Origin: Sphingomonas sp. NBWT7
GTDB taxonomy: Bacteria > Pseudomonadota > Alphaproteobacteria > Sphingomonadales > Sphingomonadaceae
DNA: 64,000 bases
Reading direction: 5' to 3'
Assembly (NCBI RefSeq): GCF_014217605.1
Contig: NZ_CP043639.1
Location: 1 to 64,000, forward strand
Within the stretch, counting starts at the first letter, position 1, and each line of letters opens with the position of its first letter. Positions 26,376 to 35,586 of the stretch are shown here, piece by piece. Below the pieces are notes generated by a model. That model did no database searches. It was not told the DNA's origin and saw only the letters and a program-made list of their open reading frames with translations. Made by a program: the position numbers and the translations under genes.

Positions 26376-27080
26376 ATGCTGATGACGTTGATCGTCGTGC
26401 TGATCGTCTCCGGCGCGCTGCTGATCGGCGCGGCTTGGGGCATCTACGGCAAGCTGCCGTCGGGTCTCGACGGTTTCCTGGTGGCGTTGGCTGGCGGCGC
26501 GCTGCTTTTGTCGGTGACGTCCGAACTGATCCAGCCGTCGATCGAGGCGAGTTCCTTGTGGGTCGCCGCGATCGGGGTGGCGGCAGGCGCCGCGCTTTTC
26601 ACCGCAGCGGATTATCTGATCGATGAGAAATGGGGGGCGGATTCGGGCGGCGGGCTGCTCGCCGCGATCACGCTCGACGGCGTGCCGGAGAACCTTGCGC
26701 TCGGCGTCGCGCTGATCGGCGCGGGGCCGAGCGAGGTCGCGGCGCTCGCGGGCTCGATCCTGCTGTCGAACCTGCCCGAGGCGGCGGGCGGCGCGCGCGA
26801 CATGGCGCGTGACGGACAGTCGAAGGGAAGGGTGCTTGCACTGTGGGCGGCGACGGCGGCGTTGCTGTCGGCGGCGGCGATCGCGGGCAACCTGCTGCTC
26901 GAAGGCGCGAGCGAATCGCATCTGGCGGCGATCCGCTGCGTCGCGGCCGGCGCGGTGATCGCCAGCCTTGCGACCGAGGTCTTTCCCAAGGCGTTCAAGG
27001 AGGATCAGCACTGGGCCGGCATCGCCACCGCATTGGGCGCGATCCTCGCCTTTGCGCTCGGCAGCCTTGACGGAGGCTGA
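26376..27080 (+). CDS. ZIP-like metal transporter family membrane protein
   Basis: 234 residues with about eight hydrophobic segments. TLDGVPENLALGV and ILLSNLPEAAGG occupy the places of the paired HN.PEG / HNIPEG metal motifs of ZIP transporters, with Asp for the first His. Probably moves divalent metal, but the changed ligands leave specificity open. The start may be the ATG at 26376 or at 26382. Divergent from proB. Confidence 0.75.
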   Translation: MLMTLIVVLIVSGALLIGAAWGIYGKLPSGLDGFLVALAGGALLLSVTSELIQPSIEASSLWVAAIGVAAGAALFTAADYLIDEKWGADSGGGLLAAITLDGVPENLALGVALIGAGPSEVAALAGSILLSNLPEAAGGARDMARDGQSKGRVLALWAATAALLSAAAIAGNLLLEGASESHLAAIRCVAAGAVIASLATEVFPKAFKEDQHWAGIATALGAILAFALGSLDGG

Positions 27081-27082
27081 TC

Positions 27083-27652
27083 TCAGTCCTGCAGCCGCAA
27101 CGCTACGTCGTTCATGAAGCGCACGTCGTCACCCGCCGCGAGCGTCGGCGCTTCTGCGGCGAGCGCGCCGAGCAGGTCTCTGAGCGGATCGATCTCGCTC
27201 TTGGCGTAATTGCCGAGGACATGGCCGGTGACGCGATCCTTGTGGCCGGGATGGCCGATCCCGATTCGCACGCGACGGAAATCGGGGCCGAGATGCTGAT
27301 CGATTGAGCGCAGCCCGTTATGCCCGGCGAGCCCGCCGCCCTGGCGCACCTTGACCTTCATCGGCGCGAGATCGAGCTCGTCGTGGAACACCGTCAGCGC
27401 CTCGACGCCCAGCTTGTAGAAGCGCAGCGCCTCGGCCACGCTGCGGCCGCTCTCGTTCATGAACGTCGCGGGCTTGAGCAGCAGCACCTTGTGATTGCCA
27501 AGCCGCCCCTCGCGCACCCAACCCTGAAATTTCTTCGCATCGGTGCCGAAGCCGTGCACCTCGGCGATCGCATCGAGCGCCATGAAGCCGACGTTGTGGC
27601 GGTGCATGGCATATTGCGGGCCCGGATTGCCGAGGCCGACCCATAGCTGCAC
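27083..27652 (-). CDS. pth: Peptidyl-tRNA hydrolase
   Basis: 189-residue enzyme that recycles peptidyl-tRNA. Conserved: VGLGNPGPQYAMHRHNVGFM (catalytic His in the HNVGF element), PATFMNESGRSV, FHDELDLAPMKVKVRQGGG (catalytic Asp) and GHNGLRSI. GTG start. Located after rplY on the same strand, a common alphaproteobacterial pair, though a terminator-like hairpin separates them. Confidence 0.95.
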   Translation of the reverse strand: MQLWVGLGNPGPQYAMHRHNVGFMALDAIAEVHGFGTDAKKFQGWVREGRLGNHKVLLLKPATFMNESGRSVAEALRFYKLGVEALTVFHDELDLAPMKVKVRQGGGLAGHNGLRSIDQHLGPDFRRVRIGIGHPGHKDRVTGHVLGNYAKSEIDPLRDLLGALAAEAPTLAAGDDVRFMNDVALRLQD

Positions 27653-27720
27653 GTTCCATCTCCCATCAGCAGCCGACGTATCGGAACTGGTGCTGGCCGC
27701 TTCCAGCCAGCGCGTTCAAC

Positions 27721-27756
27721 GAAAAACGGGCGGTGGCGTTGCCGCCTCCCGCCCGC
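27721..27756 (-). terminator. Terminator after rplY
   Basis: On the minus strand a GC-rich interrupted stem (CGGGCGG...CCGCCCG, loop GCAAC) is followed directly by TTTTTC, a good intrinsic terminator for rplY upstream of pth. Confidence 0.75.
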
Positions 27757-27794
27757 TTCGCAAACCGGCCGCCCCGCAGGGCGGCAACAGGCGA

Positions 27795-28484
27795 TCAGCC
27801 CTCGGCCTTGTCCTCGCCCTCGGCGTCGTCCGCCGGTGCTTCGGCTTCCGCCTCGGCAGCGGCGTCGGCCGATGCTGCCTCGGCGAGCGCGGCCTCTTCC
27901 TCGGCCTGCTCCTGCGCCTCGGCCTTCATCGCCGACGGCGCAACGAGCGTCGCGATGGTGAAGTCACGATCATCGATCGCTGATTCAGTGCCCTTGGGCA
28001 GCGTGACGTCCGAAATGTGCACGGTATCGCCGATATCGCGACCCTTGAGCGAAATCTTGATCTCCGACGGGATATCCGACGCGTCGCAGGTCAGCTCCAG
28101 CTCATGGCGTACGATGTTGAGCACGCCGCCCTTCTTCAGGCCGGGTGCATCCTCTTCATCGGTGAACACGACCGGCACCGCAACGGTGACGGTGGCATGC
28201 GCCGAGATGCGCAGGAAATCGACGTGCACCGGGCGATCGGAAACCGGGTGGAACGCGACGTCCTTGGGCAGGGTGCGCTCGCCGTTGATCATCACGACGG
28301 TGTTCATGAAGTGGCCGGTGCCGAGCGCCTTGACGAGCGCGCGCTCCTCGAGGTGGATCGAGGTCGGTTCCTTGTTCTGGCCGTAGATCACGGCGGGGAC
28401 GCGGCCGTCACGACGCAGCGCCCGGGAGGCTCCCTTGCCAACCCGGTCACGCGTCTCGGCTGCGAGCGTCAACTGGTCGCTCAT
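27795..28484 (-). CDS. rplY: 50S ribosomal protein L25/general stress protein Ctc
   Basis: 229-residue CTC-type L25 that binds 5S rRNA. N-terminal L25 domain ([25 protein letters not shown]), a TL5-like second domain ([20 protein letters not shown]) and an acidic Ala/Glu-rich tail typical of alphaproteobacteria. The ATG at 28484 is preceded by GGAG; the open frame upstream is non-coding. Confidence 0.95.
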   Translation of the reverse strand: MSDQLTLAAETRDRVGKGASRALRRDGRVPAVIYGQNKEPTSIHLEERALVKALGTGHFMNTVVMINGERTLPKDVAFHPVSDRPVHVDFLRISAHATVTVAVPVVFTDEEDAPGLKKGGVLNIVRHELELTCDASDIPSEIKISLKGRDIGDTVHISDVTLPKGTESAIDDRDFTIATLVAPSAMKAEAQEQAEEEAALAEAASADAAAEAEAEAPADDAEGEDKAEG

Positions 28485-28698
28485 TGCATTCTCCGAAACG
28501 AATAGATGTGCCTTCCGCGCCACGCCTCCAGGGATGACCATGGCCGGAAGCGGGCGCGCATAGCGGCGGAGGCGCCGAAAGGCAAGGCGGCGCGCCGATC
28601 GGACGGGTCGGCGCCGCGGTGCTTGCGGCGCGACGGTCAATCGGCATAACAGCGGCTAAGTCGGCCGGCTTACGATGCCGACATGCGAGGAGAGAAGG

Positions 28699-29460
28699 AT
28701 GGCCGGACCGCACCCCCTATTCGATCTGTCGGGTAAGGTCGCGTTGATCACCGGGGGCTCGCGCGGGCTTGGCCGCGAGATGGCGCTGGCCTTTGCCGAT
28801 GCCGGCGCCGACGTGATCGTCTCCAGCCGCAAGGCGGACGCGTGCGACGCGGTGGTGAAGGAGATCGAGGCCAAGGGCCGGCGCGCCGCGGCGATCCCCG
28901 CGCACGCCGCCAAGTGGGACGAGATGGATACGCTGGCCGAGGCGGCATGGAATACCTTCGGCCGGCTCGACATCCTCGTCGCCAATGCCGGCATGGGGCC
29001 GCTGGTGCCGAGCCACGAGGTATCCGAAGCGCTGTTCGACAGCGTCGTCGGACTGAACTTCAAGGGGCCGTTCCGGCTGATGGCGAACATCGCGCACCGC
29101 ATGAGCCAGCCCGATGCCAACGACGGCGGTGGCGGCACGATCCTTGCCACCTCGTCGATCGCGTCGCTGCGCCCGACGCCGCAGGTGGTGCCCTATGCCG
29201 GGGCCAAGGCGGCGCTCAACGCGATGGTGACGAGCATGGCGCACGAATACGGGCCTAAGGTGCGGATCAACGCGATCGCCGCCGGGCCCTTCCTGACCGA
29301 CATCGCCAAGGCGTGGACCGAGGAAGCGCGCGAGACGACCGACAGCGCCGCGGGCCGCCCCGGTCGCCCGGAGGAGATCGTCACCAGCGCGCTGTTCCTG
29401 GCGAGCCCGGCGTCGAGCTTCGTCACCGGCACCGTCATCCGCTGCGACGGTGGCTGCTGA
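28699..29460 (+). CDS. SDR family oxidoreductase
   Basis: 253-residue classical short-chain dehydrogenase. The nucleotide motif TGGSRGLG is at about residue 17. NAGMG and the catalytic YAGAK (Tyr about 166) are present, with Ser in TSSIAS. ATG 28699 follows GGAGAGAAGG. The stop overlaps the start of the phosphotransferase gene (TGATGG), the first of a run of lipid/ketone-type catabolic genes. Substrate unknown. Confidence 0.88.
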   Translation: MAGPHPLFDLSGKVALITGGSRGLGREMALAFADAGADVIVSSRKADACDAVVKEIEAKGRRAAAIPAHAAKWDEMDTLAEAAWNTFGRLDILVANAGMGPLVPSHEVSEALFDSVVGLNFKGPFRLMANIAHRMSQPDANDGGGGTILATSSIASLRPTPQVVPYAGAKAALNAMVTSMAHEYGPKVRINAIAAGPFLTDIAKAWTEEARETTDSAAGRPGRPEEIVTSALFLASPASSFVTGTVIRCDGGC

Positions 29461-30527
29461 TGGCCGCCGATCTGGAAGCGCAATCGGTCGACGCCGCCTG
29501 GCTCACCAAGCGGTTGCGCGACGCGGGCGTGTTGCGCGATGCCAAGGTGACGGACGTCGAGGCGACGCCGGTGGGCGTCGGCATGCTGGGCGATTCGATC
29601 CGCTACGTCGTCCGTTACGACCGGGACGAGGGCGCGCCAGGCTCGTTCGTCGGGAAGTTCGCCAGCGCCGATCCGACCAGCCGGCAGACGGGCGGCGGGT
29701 TCGGCCTCTACGAACGCGAAGTCGGATTCTACCGCCATCTCGCCGATACGGTGGCGATCCGCTCGCCGCGTTGCGTGTCGGCGGAATACGATCCCGCCGA
29801 CGCGACATTCGCGCTGCTGCTCGAGGATCTGACGCCGGCGCGGCCAGGCAACCAGTTGGCGGGATGCGACATTCCTGACGCCGAACGCGCGATGGAGCAG
29901 GCGGCGGCGCTGCACGGCCCGCGGTGGAACGATGCCAGCCTGCGCGATCACGCGTTCCTCAACATGACCGGCGCGCGCGACTTCGTGATCCAGGTGTTTC
30001 CCGATTGCCTGGCGGAATTCCACCGCCGCTACGACGGCGTGCTCGAGCCCGAATACATGGCGGTGTGTGACCGTTACGGTGAACTCGTTGCCAATGCGCA
30101 CAGCCACGAGCCGACGAGCTTCACGTTGACGCATGGCGACTTCCGCCTCGACAACATGCTGTTCGACGCGCGTGGCGGCGAGGTGCCGCTGGCGGTGCTC
30201 GACTGGCAATCGCCGGCGATCGGGCTGGGCGCGGTCGACGTCGCCTATTTCCTCGGCATGGCGCTGTCGATCGAGAACCGCCGCAGCCATGAGAAGCACC
30301 TTCTCGACTATTATCTCGAGCGGCTGCGCGGCTACGGCGTGCGCGACTATGGCTACGACGATCTCTATCGCGACTATCGGCTGACGCTGCTGTCGGGTGT
30401 GTCGACCGCCATCTTCGCCTCGGCATCGACCAAGCGTACCGAACGCGGCGACGCGATGTTTCTCGCGATGGCGCGGGGCGGGTGCGCGCAGGCGATCGAC
30501 TGCGACGCGCTCGCGCTGATCGCCTGA
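29460..30527 (+). CDS. Phosphotransferase of the APH/choline-kinase fold
   Basis: 355 residues with the catalytic loop LTHGDFRLDNMLF (about 222-234) and the metal motif LDWQSPAIG. ATP-site residues near GSFVGKFAS (Lys) are visible. In alphaproteobacterial catabolic clusters such proteins are often annotated as aminoglycoside phosphotransferase, but the surroundings (SDRs, thioesterase, acyl-CoA dehydrogenases) argue against antibiotic resistance and for a metabolic kinase of unknown substrate. Start overlaps the SDR stop. Confidence 0.82.
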   Translation: MAADLEAQSVDAAWLTKRLRDAGVLRDAKVTDVEATPVGVGMLGDSIRYVVRYDRDEGAPGSFVGKFASADPTSRQTGGGFGLYEREVGFYRHLADTVAIRSPRCVSAEYDPADATFALLLEDLTPARPGNQLAGCDIPDAERAMEQAAALHGPRWNDASLRDHAFLNMTGARDFVIQVFPDCLAEFHRRYDGVLEPEYMAVCDRYGELVANAHSHEPTSFTLTHGDFRLDNMLFDARGGEVPLAVLDWQSPAIGLGAVDVAYFLGMALSIENRRSHEKHLLDYYLERLRGYGVRDYGYDDLYRDYRLTLLSGVSTAIFASASTKRTERGDAMFLAMARGGCAQAIDCDALALIA

Positions 30528-30561
30528 CGCCGACTACCGGTACGAGAAGAAGGGGCGAGCG

Positions 30562-31392
30562 ATGGGGGGATTGGTTGCCGCGACGGCGCTGACGCCGAGC
30601 GGCACGGGCTACACCGTCGCGCTCGATCGCGACTGGGAGATCTGGGGCCCTGCCGGGGGCTATATCGCGGCGATCGCGCTGCGTGCGGTGCGCGAGCGGG
30701 CCGCCGCCGGGCATCGGCCAGTGACGATCACCGGGCAGTTCGTGCGCGTCGCCCGGTGGGAAACGCTCAACGTCGCCGTCGAGGCGGTCAAGGAGGGAGC
30801 GTCGTCGCTCTACGCCGTCACACTGTCGCAGGAGGGGCGGCCGGTATTCCTGGCGCAGGTATGGACGACGTCGCGCGCCGATGCCTCGCTTCCCGTGACG
30901 CCGACAATGCCCGACGTGCCTCGCCCGGAGACGTTGCGCGATCAGGAGGCGATCGCCGCCGAGCGCGGGATCGCGACCAATCGCTTCTGGACCAATCTGG
31001 AAAGCCGGCCGGTGCATTTCCGGCTGCACAGCGATCCGCCCGCCCCGGTACCGCAGCAGTATCGTTGGATGCGCTTTCGCGATTGGCCAGCGGACGGCGC
31101 GGACGATCTGTTCTTCGACGCGATGCGCAGCGCGCTGCTGATCGATCTGGGCATCTGGCCTGGGCACTGGCATCGCCTGACCGAGAGCGCGGCGTATCTC
31201 GCGCCGTCGCTCGATCTCACCGTCTACTTTCACGGCAATCGCCCGGCGGACGATTGGCTGCTGAGCGAAGCGGACAGCGACGTCTCGGGCGACGGGTTGA
31301 TCAGCGGCCGGGTGCGCATGTGGAGCGCGGACGGACGCGCGCTGGCGACGGGCAGCGGGCACTGCCTGGTGACGATCCCCAAGCCGCGCTGA
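30562..31392 (+). CDS. Acyl-CoA thioesterase-like double hotdog protein
   Basis: 276-residue thioesterase-family protein: N-terminal hotdog with DRDWEIWGPAGGYIAAIALRA, C-terminal hotdog with TESAAYLAPSLDLTVYFHG and SGRVRMWSADGRALATGSGH. Probably hydrolyses acyl-CoA intermediates of the pathway encoded here. It begins 34 bases after the phosphotransferase gene, with GAAGGGG upstream of the ATG, and is convergent with the alpha/beta hydrolase. Confidence 0.8.
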   Translation: MGGLVAATALTPSGTGYTVALDRDWEIWGPAGGYIAAIALRAVRERAAAGHRPVTITGQFVRVARWETLNVAVEAVKEGASSLYAVTLSQEGRPVFLAQVWTTSRADASLPVTPTMPDVPRPETLRDQEAIAAERGIATNRFWTNLESRPVHFRLHSDPPAPVPQQYRWMRFRDWPADGADDLFFDAMRSALLIDLGIWPGHWHRLTESAAYLAPSLDLTVYFHGNRPADDWLLSEADSDVSGDGLISGRVRMWSADGRALATGSGHCLVTIPKPR

Positions 31393-31404
31393 GCCGCGCG
31401 CCGG

Positions 31405-32295
31405 CTAAGCGCGCGGCAGCCAGTCGGCGAGGATCGCGTTGACCGCTTCGGGCGCTTCCTGCTGAACCCAGTGCGACACGCCGGGGAGGCGGCGGATCGT
31501 CAGGTCGGCAACGTAGCGGTCGGTCCCGTCGAGCGTTTCGAGCCCGAGCGCCTTGTCCTCCTCGCCCCAGACGATCAGCGTCGGCACGTCGACGCGGCCG
31601 TCGCCGATGTCGAGCGCGCCGCGATGACGCACGGCGGCGCGATACCAGTTGATCATCGCGGTAAGCGCGCCGGGACGCTGTGCGGCGCGCGCATAGACGT
31701 CGAGCACGTCGCGCGGGAAGCGGCTCTTGTCCACTGCCATGCCACGAAACGCCTCGCGGATGCCGCGCGCGTCGCGGCGCCCCATCGACCATTCGGGCAG
31801 CCGCGGAATCTGGAAGAAGGCGACGTACCAGCTGCGGCGGCGCTGCGGCCCATGCTTCAGCGCTTCCGCGAAGCAGGCGGGGTGGGGCAGGTTCATCACC
31901 ACCAGCCGTTCGATCGGGCGGACGCGGCGGATCGCGAACAACCAAGCGATCGCGCCGCCCCAATCGTGCGCGATCAGCGTCAGCTTCTTTGCGCCGCTCG
32001 CGTCGAACAAGGCGGCTGCATCGGCGACGATCCGGTCCGCGCTATAGGCGGCGACGCCGGCCGGGCGCGACGAGGCGCCGTAGCCGCGCTGGTTGGGCGC
32101 CCACACACGATAGCCCCTCTCGGCCAGCAGCGGCATCTGGTAGCGCCAAGAGAAGTTCAGTTCCGGAAAGCCGTGCAGGCACAGCGCGAGGTGATCGCCG
32201 CTGCCTGCCTCCGCGACCTCGAAGGTGAGGCCGTTCGCCGCGACCTCGCGCACGGTGATGCCGCTGTCCGCCGGCGGCTGCCAGCTCGGCGTCAC
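31405..32295 (-). CDS. Alpha/beta hydrolase, epoxide hydrolase-like
   Basis: 296 residues from a GTG that overlaps the stop of the upstream SDR. Oxyanion motif LHGFPE, NQRGYGASSRP, nucleophile elbow AHDWGGAIAW (Asp, as in epoxide hydrolases and haloalkane dehalogenases) and catalytic His in GVSHWVQQEAPE. The Asp nucleophile favours epoxide or related ring opening over a simple esterase. Part of the minus-strand pair beside the monooxygenase, where it may act on an oxygenated product. Confidence 0.85.
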   Translation of the reverse strand: MTPSWQPPADSGITVREVAANGLTFEVAEAGSGDHLALCLHGFPELNFSWRYQMPLLAERGYRVWAPNQRGYGASSRPAGVAAYSADRIVADAAALFDASGAKKLTLIAHDWGGAIAWLFAIRRVRPIERLVVMNLPHPACFAEALKHGPQRRRSWYVAFFQIPRLPEWSMGRRDARGIREAFRGMAVDKSRFPRDVLDVYARAAQRPGALTAMINWYRAAVRHRGALDIGDGRVDVPTLIVWGEEDKALGLETLDGTDRYVADLTIRRLPGVSHWVQQEAPEAVNAILADWLPRA

Positions 32296-33071
32296 GCGTT
32301 GCTGCCTTCTGTCGCGTAGCGGAAGAGGTTGGGCTGCCCGGTCCACGCCGTCTGCCCGCCGTCCGCGACCATGATCGTGCCGGTAACGTAGGAGGCCGCG
32401 TCGGAGGCGAGGAAGGCGATCACCTCCGCCATCTCCTCCGGCTGGCCGGGGCGGCCCATCGGGATCGTGTCGTGCCACGCCGATTCGAGACCCGGCATCA
32501 GCGCCGCCCCCGCGGTGAGCGGTGTCGCGATGAGACCGGGGCAAAGCGCGTTGACACGGATGCCGTCGCGCGCGTGATCGACCGCGAGGCTGCGCGTGTA
32601 GTTGATGACGCCGGCTTTCGCGGCATTGTACGCGGTGAAGCCATAGTCGCCGCCGAGCCCCGAAATCGAGGCGGTATTGACGATCGCGGCCTTTCCACCG
32701 GTCATGTGCGGGATCGCGGCGCGGCAGGCGTAGAAGACGGCGTGGAGATTGATCGCAACGACGCGATCCCACGCCGCGGGATCAACGTCGGGCGTCTTGC
32801 CGAAAATGCCGATCCCAGCATTGTTGACGAGGATGTCGATGCGCCCGTGCGCGTCGACGGCACTGGCCACGGCGGCTTCGATCTGCGCGCGGTCGGCGAC
32901 GTCGGCGGTGAGCGCGAGGCCACCCGTCTCGGCCGCGACCTTCTCTGCCGCCTCGGCGTTGAGATCGACGAGGACGAGCCGCGCACCCTCGCGTGCCAGC
33001 AGCCGTGCGGTCGCCGCACCGATCCCCGATCCGCCGCCGGTGATCACCGCTACCCTGTCCGTGAACCGCAT
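32292..33071 (-). CDS. SDR family oxidoreductase
   Basis: 259-residue classical SDR: ITGGGSGIGAATARLL, NNAGIG, the catalytic YNAAKAGV and the C-terminal TGTIMVADGGQTAWTG. ATG 33071 preceded by GGGGAGAG. Transcribed divergently from the flavin monooxygenase across a 107-bp gap containing a CATAAC/GTTATG dyad. Likely oxidises or reduces an alcohol/ketone in the same pathway. Confidence 0.88.
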   Translation of the reverse strand: MRFTDRVAVITGGGSGIGAATARLLAREGARLVLVDLNAEAAEKVAAETGGLALTADVADRAQIEAAVASAVDAHGRIDILVNNAGIGIFGKTPDVDPAAWDRVVAINLHAVFYACRAAIPHMTGGKAAIVNTASISGLGGDYGFTAYNAAKAGVINYTRSLAVDHARDGIRVNALCPGLIATPLTAGAALMPGLESAWHDTIPMGRPGQPEEMAEVIAFLASDAASYVTGTIMVADGGQTAWTGQPNLFRYATEGSNA

Positions 33072-33127
33072 TGTCGCTCTCCCCTGTCCGCCGGTCGCCG
33101 GTTGATTCGGCGCGCGCTTCAGGCCAT

Positions 33128-33143
33128 CATAACTTTCGTTATG
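33128..33143. promoter_or_regulatory. Palindromic operator candidate
   Basis: CATAAC-TTTC-GTTATG, a perfect 6-bp-arm dyad in the divergent promoter between the SDR and the monooxygenase. It is AT-rich against a GC-rich background, which is unusual for chance. Confidence 0.5.
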
Positions 33144-33178
33144 GCTGCTGGGAAATGGCAGGCCGGGGAGAGGGATCA

Positions 33179-34516
33179 ATGACGACGGGCAAGCGCGCTT
33201 GCATCATCGGCGCAGGCTGTTCGGGCTTCACCACCGCCAAGCGGCTGAAGGACGAAGGCATCGCGTTCGACTGTTTCGAGATGTCCGACGATATCGGCGG
33301 CAATTGGTATTATAAGAATCCCAACGGCAAGTCGGCCTGCTACCAGTCGCTGCATATCGACACGTCGAAATGGCGGCTGGCGTTCGAGGATTATCCGGTG
33401 CCGGCGAACTGGCCCGATTTTCCGAGCCACGCGCAGTTGTGGCAGTATTTCCGCGATTACGTCGATCACTTCGGCCTGCGAGCGCTGATCACGTTCAACA
33501 CCGCGGTGACGCGGGCGGCGCGCAAGCCCGGCGGGGGGTGGCAGGTGACGCTGTCGACCGGCGAAACGCGTGAGTATGAGACGCTGTTCGTGTGCAACGG
33601 GCACCATTGGGATCCCAAGGTTCCCGACTATCCGGGCAGCTTCGACAACCCGCATTTCCATGTCCACAGCTATCGTGATCCGTATGATCCGGTCGACTTG
33701 CGCGGGAAGAACGTCGTCGTCGTCGGCATGGGCAATTCGGCGATGGACGTCGCGAGCGAGCTGTCACAGCGACACCTGGCGAAGAACCTATGGGTCGCGG
33801 CGCGGCGCGGCGTGTGGGTGCTGCCCAAGATGGCGGGCGGCAAGCCGATGGACAAATCCGCCATGCCGACGTGGATGCCGCGCAAGCTAGGCAAGGCGAT
33901 CGCCCGCCGCGCGATCAAGAAGATGGTCGGCCGGATGGAGGATTACGGCCTGCCCAAGCCCGATCACGAGCCGCTCGATGCGCATCCCAGCGTCTCGGGC
34001 GAGTTCCTGACGCGCGCGAGCTGCGGCGACATCAAGTTCAAGCCCAATATCAAGGCGCTGGAAGGAACGCGCGTCCGCTTCGAGGACGACAGCGTCGAGG
34101 AAGTCGACGCGATCATCTACGCGACGGGCTACAAGATCAGCTTCCCGTTCTTCGACGATCCGGCGCTGTTGCCCGACGCGCAGAACCGCTTCCCGCTGTT
34201 CAAGCGGATGGTGATCCCGGGCATCCACGACCTGTTCTTCATGGGGCTGGCGCAGCCGCTGCCGACGCTGGTCAATTTCGCCGAGCAGCAGTCGAAGCTC
34301 GTCGCCGGGTTCATGACGGGCCGCTACGCGCTGCCGTCGGTCGACGAGATGCGCGGCATCACCGCGGAGGACGAGGCGACCGAGCTCGGCGATTACTACC
34401 AGTCGACGCGCCACACGATCCAGGTCGATTTCGCGCGCTACGTCGCCGATCTCCATAAGGAGATCGCCAAGGGCGAGCGGCGCGCGAAGGCGCAGACTGG
34501 CAAGGTGGCGGCATGA
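33179..34516 (+). CDS. Flavin-containing monooxygenase (class B)
   Basis: 445-residue FAD/NADPH oxygenase. The FAD motif IIGAGCSG is at the N-terminus and the NADPH motif VVGMGNSAMD at about 182. FHVHSYRDPYDP occupies the FMO fingerprint position between them, with the ATGYK motif (DAIIYATGYKISFPF) later. Could hydroxylate heteroatoms or carry out Baeyer-Villiger oxidation of a ketone; the paired dehydrogenases downstream suggest degradation of a cyclic or branched ketone. GGGGAGAGGG precedes the ATG. Its stop overlaps the next gene. Confidence 0.88.
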   Translation: MTTGKRACIIGAGCSGFTTAKRLKDEGIAFDCFEMSDDIGGNWYYKNPNGKSACYQSLHIDTSKWRLAFEDYPVPANWPDFPSHAQLWQYFRDYVDHFGLRALITFNTAVTRAARKPGGGWQVTLSTGETREYETLFVCNGHHWDPKVPDYPGSFDNPHFHVHSYRDPYDPVDLRGKNVVVVGMGNSAMDVASELSQRHLAKNLWVAARRGVWVLPKMAGGKPMDKSAMPTWMPRKLGKAIARRAIKKMVGRMEDYGLPKPDHEPLDAHPSVSGEFLTRASCGDIKFKPNIKALEGTRVRFEDDSVEEVDAIIYATGYKISFPFFDDPALLPDAQNRFPLFKRMVIPGIHDLFFMGLAQPLPTLVNFAEQQSKLVAGFMTGRYALPSVDEMRGITAEDEATELGDYYQSTRHTIQVDFARYVADLHKEIAKGERRAKAQTGKVAA

Positions 34517-35586
34517 CCGACACTATGGTGCGGCCCGAGGCGGCGCCCGCCGCACTCGACGCCGCCGATCGCGCGGCGCTGGTCGACAGCGTGCGGCGGC
34601 TGCTCGCCGATCGCTGCACCGAAGCCGACGTTCGCCGGATCATGGACAGTGAGAGCGGTCACGATGCCGCGCTGTGGCGCGCGCTGGTCGACCTTGGCGT
34701 CGTCGGGCTGACGGTGCCGGAAGAGCACGGCGGGGCGGGGCTAGGGCCGGTCGAGCTCGAACTGGTGATGGAGGAGGCCGGCGCCGCCCTGCTGCCGGCG
34801 CCGCTGATCTCGACCGCGATGGCGAGCGTGCTGTTCAATGGCGAGCGACTGGCCAAGATCGCCGACGGCTCGACGATCGCCGCCGTCGCCTTCGTCGGCG
34901 CGTACGACTGGACCGGGCGAAGCGACGTCCGCGTCGCCGGCGACCGGCTGACAGGAACCGCGCGCTTCGTACCCGATGCTGCGATCGCGAACCTGATCGT
35001 CGTCGCGGGTGAGGACGGCGTGTTCGTTGTCGAGCGCTGCGATGTCACGATCACGCCGCTGCCTGTCTTCGATCGGACGCGCCGCATGGCGGACGTCGCC
35101 TTTAACGGGCCGGCGACCAGGATCGGCGACAGCGCGCGCGTGGCTGCCGCCCGTGACATCGGCATCGTCGCGCTGGCGGGCGAGCAGGCCGGCGGTGTGC
35201 GGCGCATGCTCGAGCGCACCGTCGCCTATGCCACCGAGCGGCACCAGTTCGGCCGCGCGATCGGCAGCTTCCAGGCGATCAAGCACATGGCCGCCGACCT
35301 GTTGCTGGAGAGCGAGTCCGCGACCTCAGCGGCGCGCGACGCGGCACGGCAGCTCACCGAGGGCAGCCAAACCAAGGATGCGGCGATCGCGCTCGCCGCC
35401 TTCGCTTGTGCCGATGCGTTCGTGCGCGTCGCGAAAGACGGTATCCAGATGCACGGCGGGATCGCCTTCACTTGGACCAATCCGGCGCATCTCTATCTGC
35501 GTCGCGCGCGGTCGGGCGCGCAGCTGCTGGGCGACGGCAACCAGTGGCGCGAACGATATATCCAGGCGCTGGAGGCGCAGGCATGA
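34513..35586 (+). CDS. Acyl-CoA dehydrogenase, small subunit of a putative pair
   Basis: 357 residues: N-terminal helical domain (LRRLLADR region, LGVVGLTVPEEHGGAGLGPVE), a beta domain and a C-terminal domain with YATERHQFGRAIGSFQAIKHMAADLLLE and IQMHGGIAFTWTNPAHLYLRR. The usual catalytic Glu is not evident. Overlaps the monooxygenase stop (ATGA) and the next dehydrogenase start, implying a co-translated heteromer as known for alpha2beta2 acyl-CoA dehydrogenases of steroid catabolism. Confidence 0.85.
   Translation: MTDTMVRPEAAPAALDAADRAALVDSVRRLLADRCTEADVRRIMDSESGHDAALWRALVDLGVVGLTVPEEHGGAGLGPVELELVMEEAGAALLPAPLISTAMASVLFNGERLAKIADGSTIAAVAFVGAYDWTGRSDVRVAGDRLTGTARFVPDAAIANLIVVAGEDGVFVVERCDVTITPLPVFDRTRRMADVAFNGPATRIGDSARVAAARDIGIVALAGEQAGGVRRMLERTVAYATERHQFGRAIGSFQAIKHMAADLLLESESATSAARDAARQLTEGSQTKDAAIALAAFACADAFVRVAKDGIQMHGGIAFTWTNPAHLYLRRARSGAQLLGDGNQWRERYIQALEAQA

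Noticed and set aside
29460..30527. Aminoglycoside resistance gene
   Set aside because: Only the APH fold is shared; the gene sits inside a catabolic cluster and has no resistance-type context.
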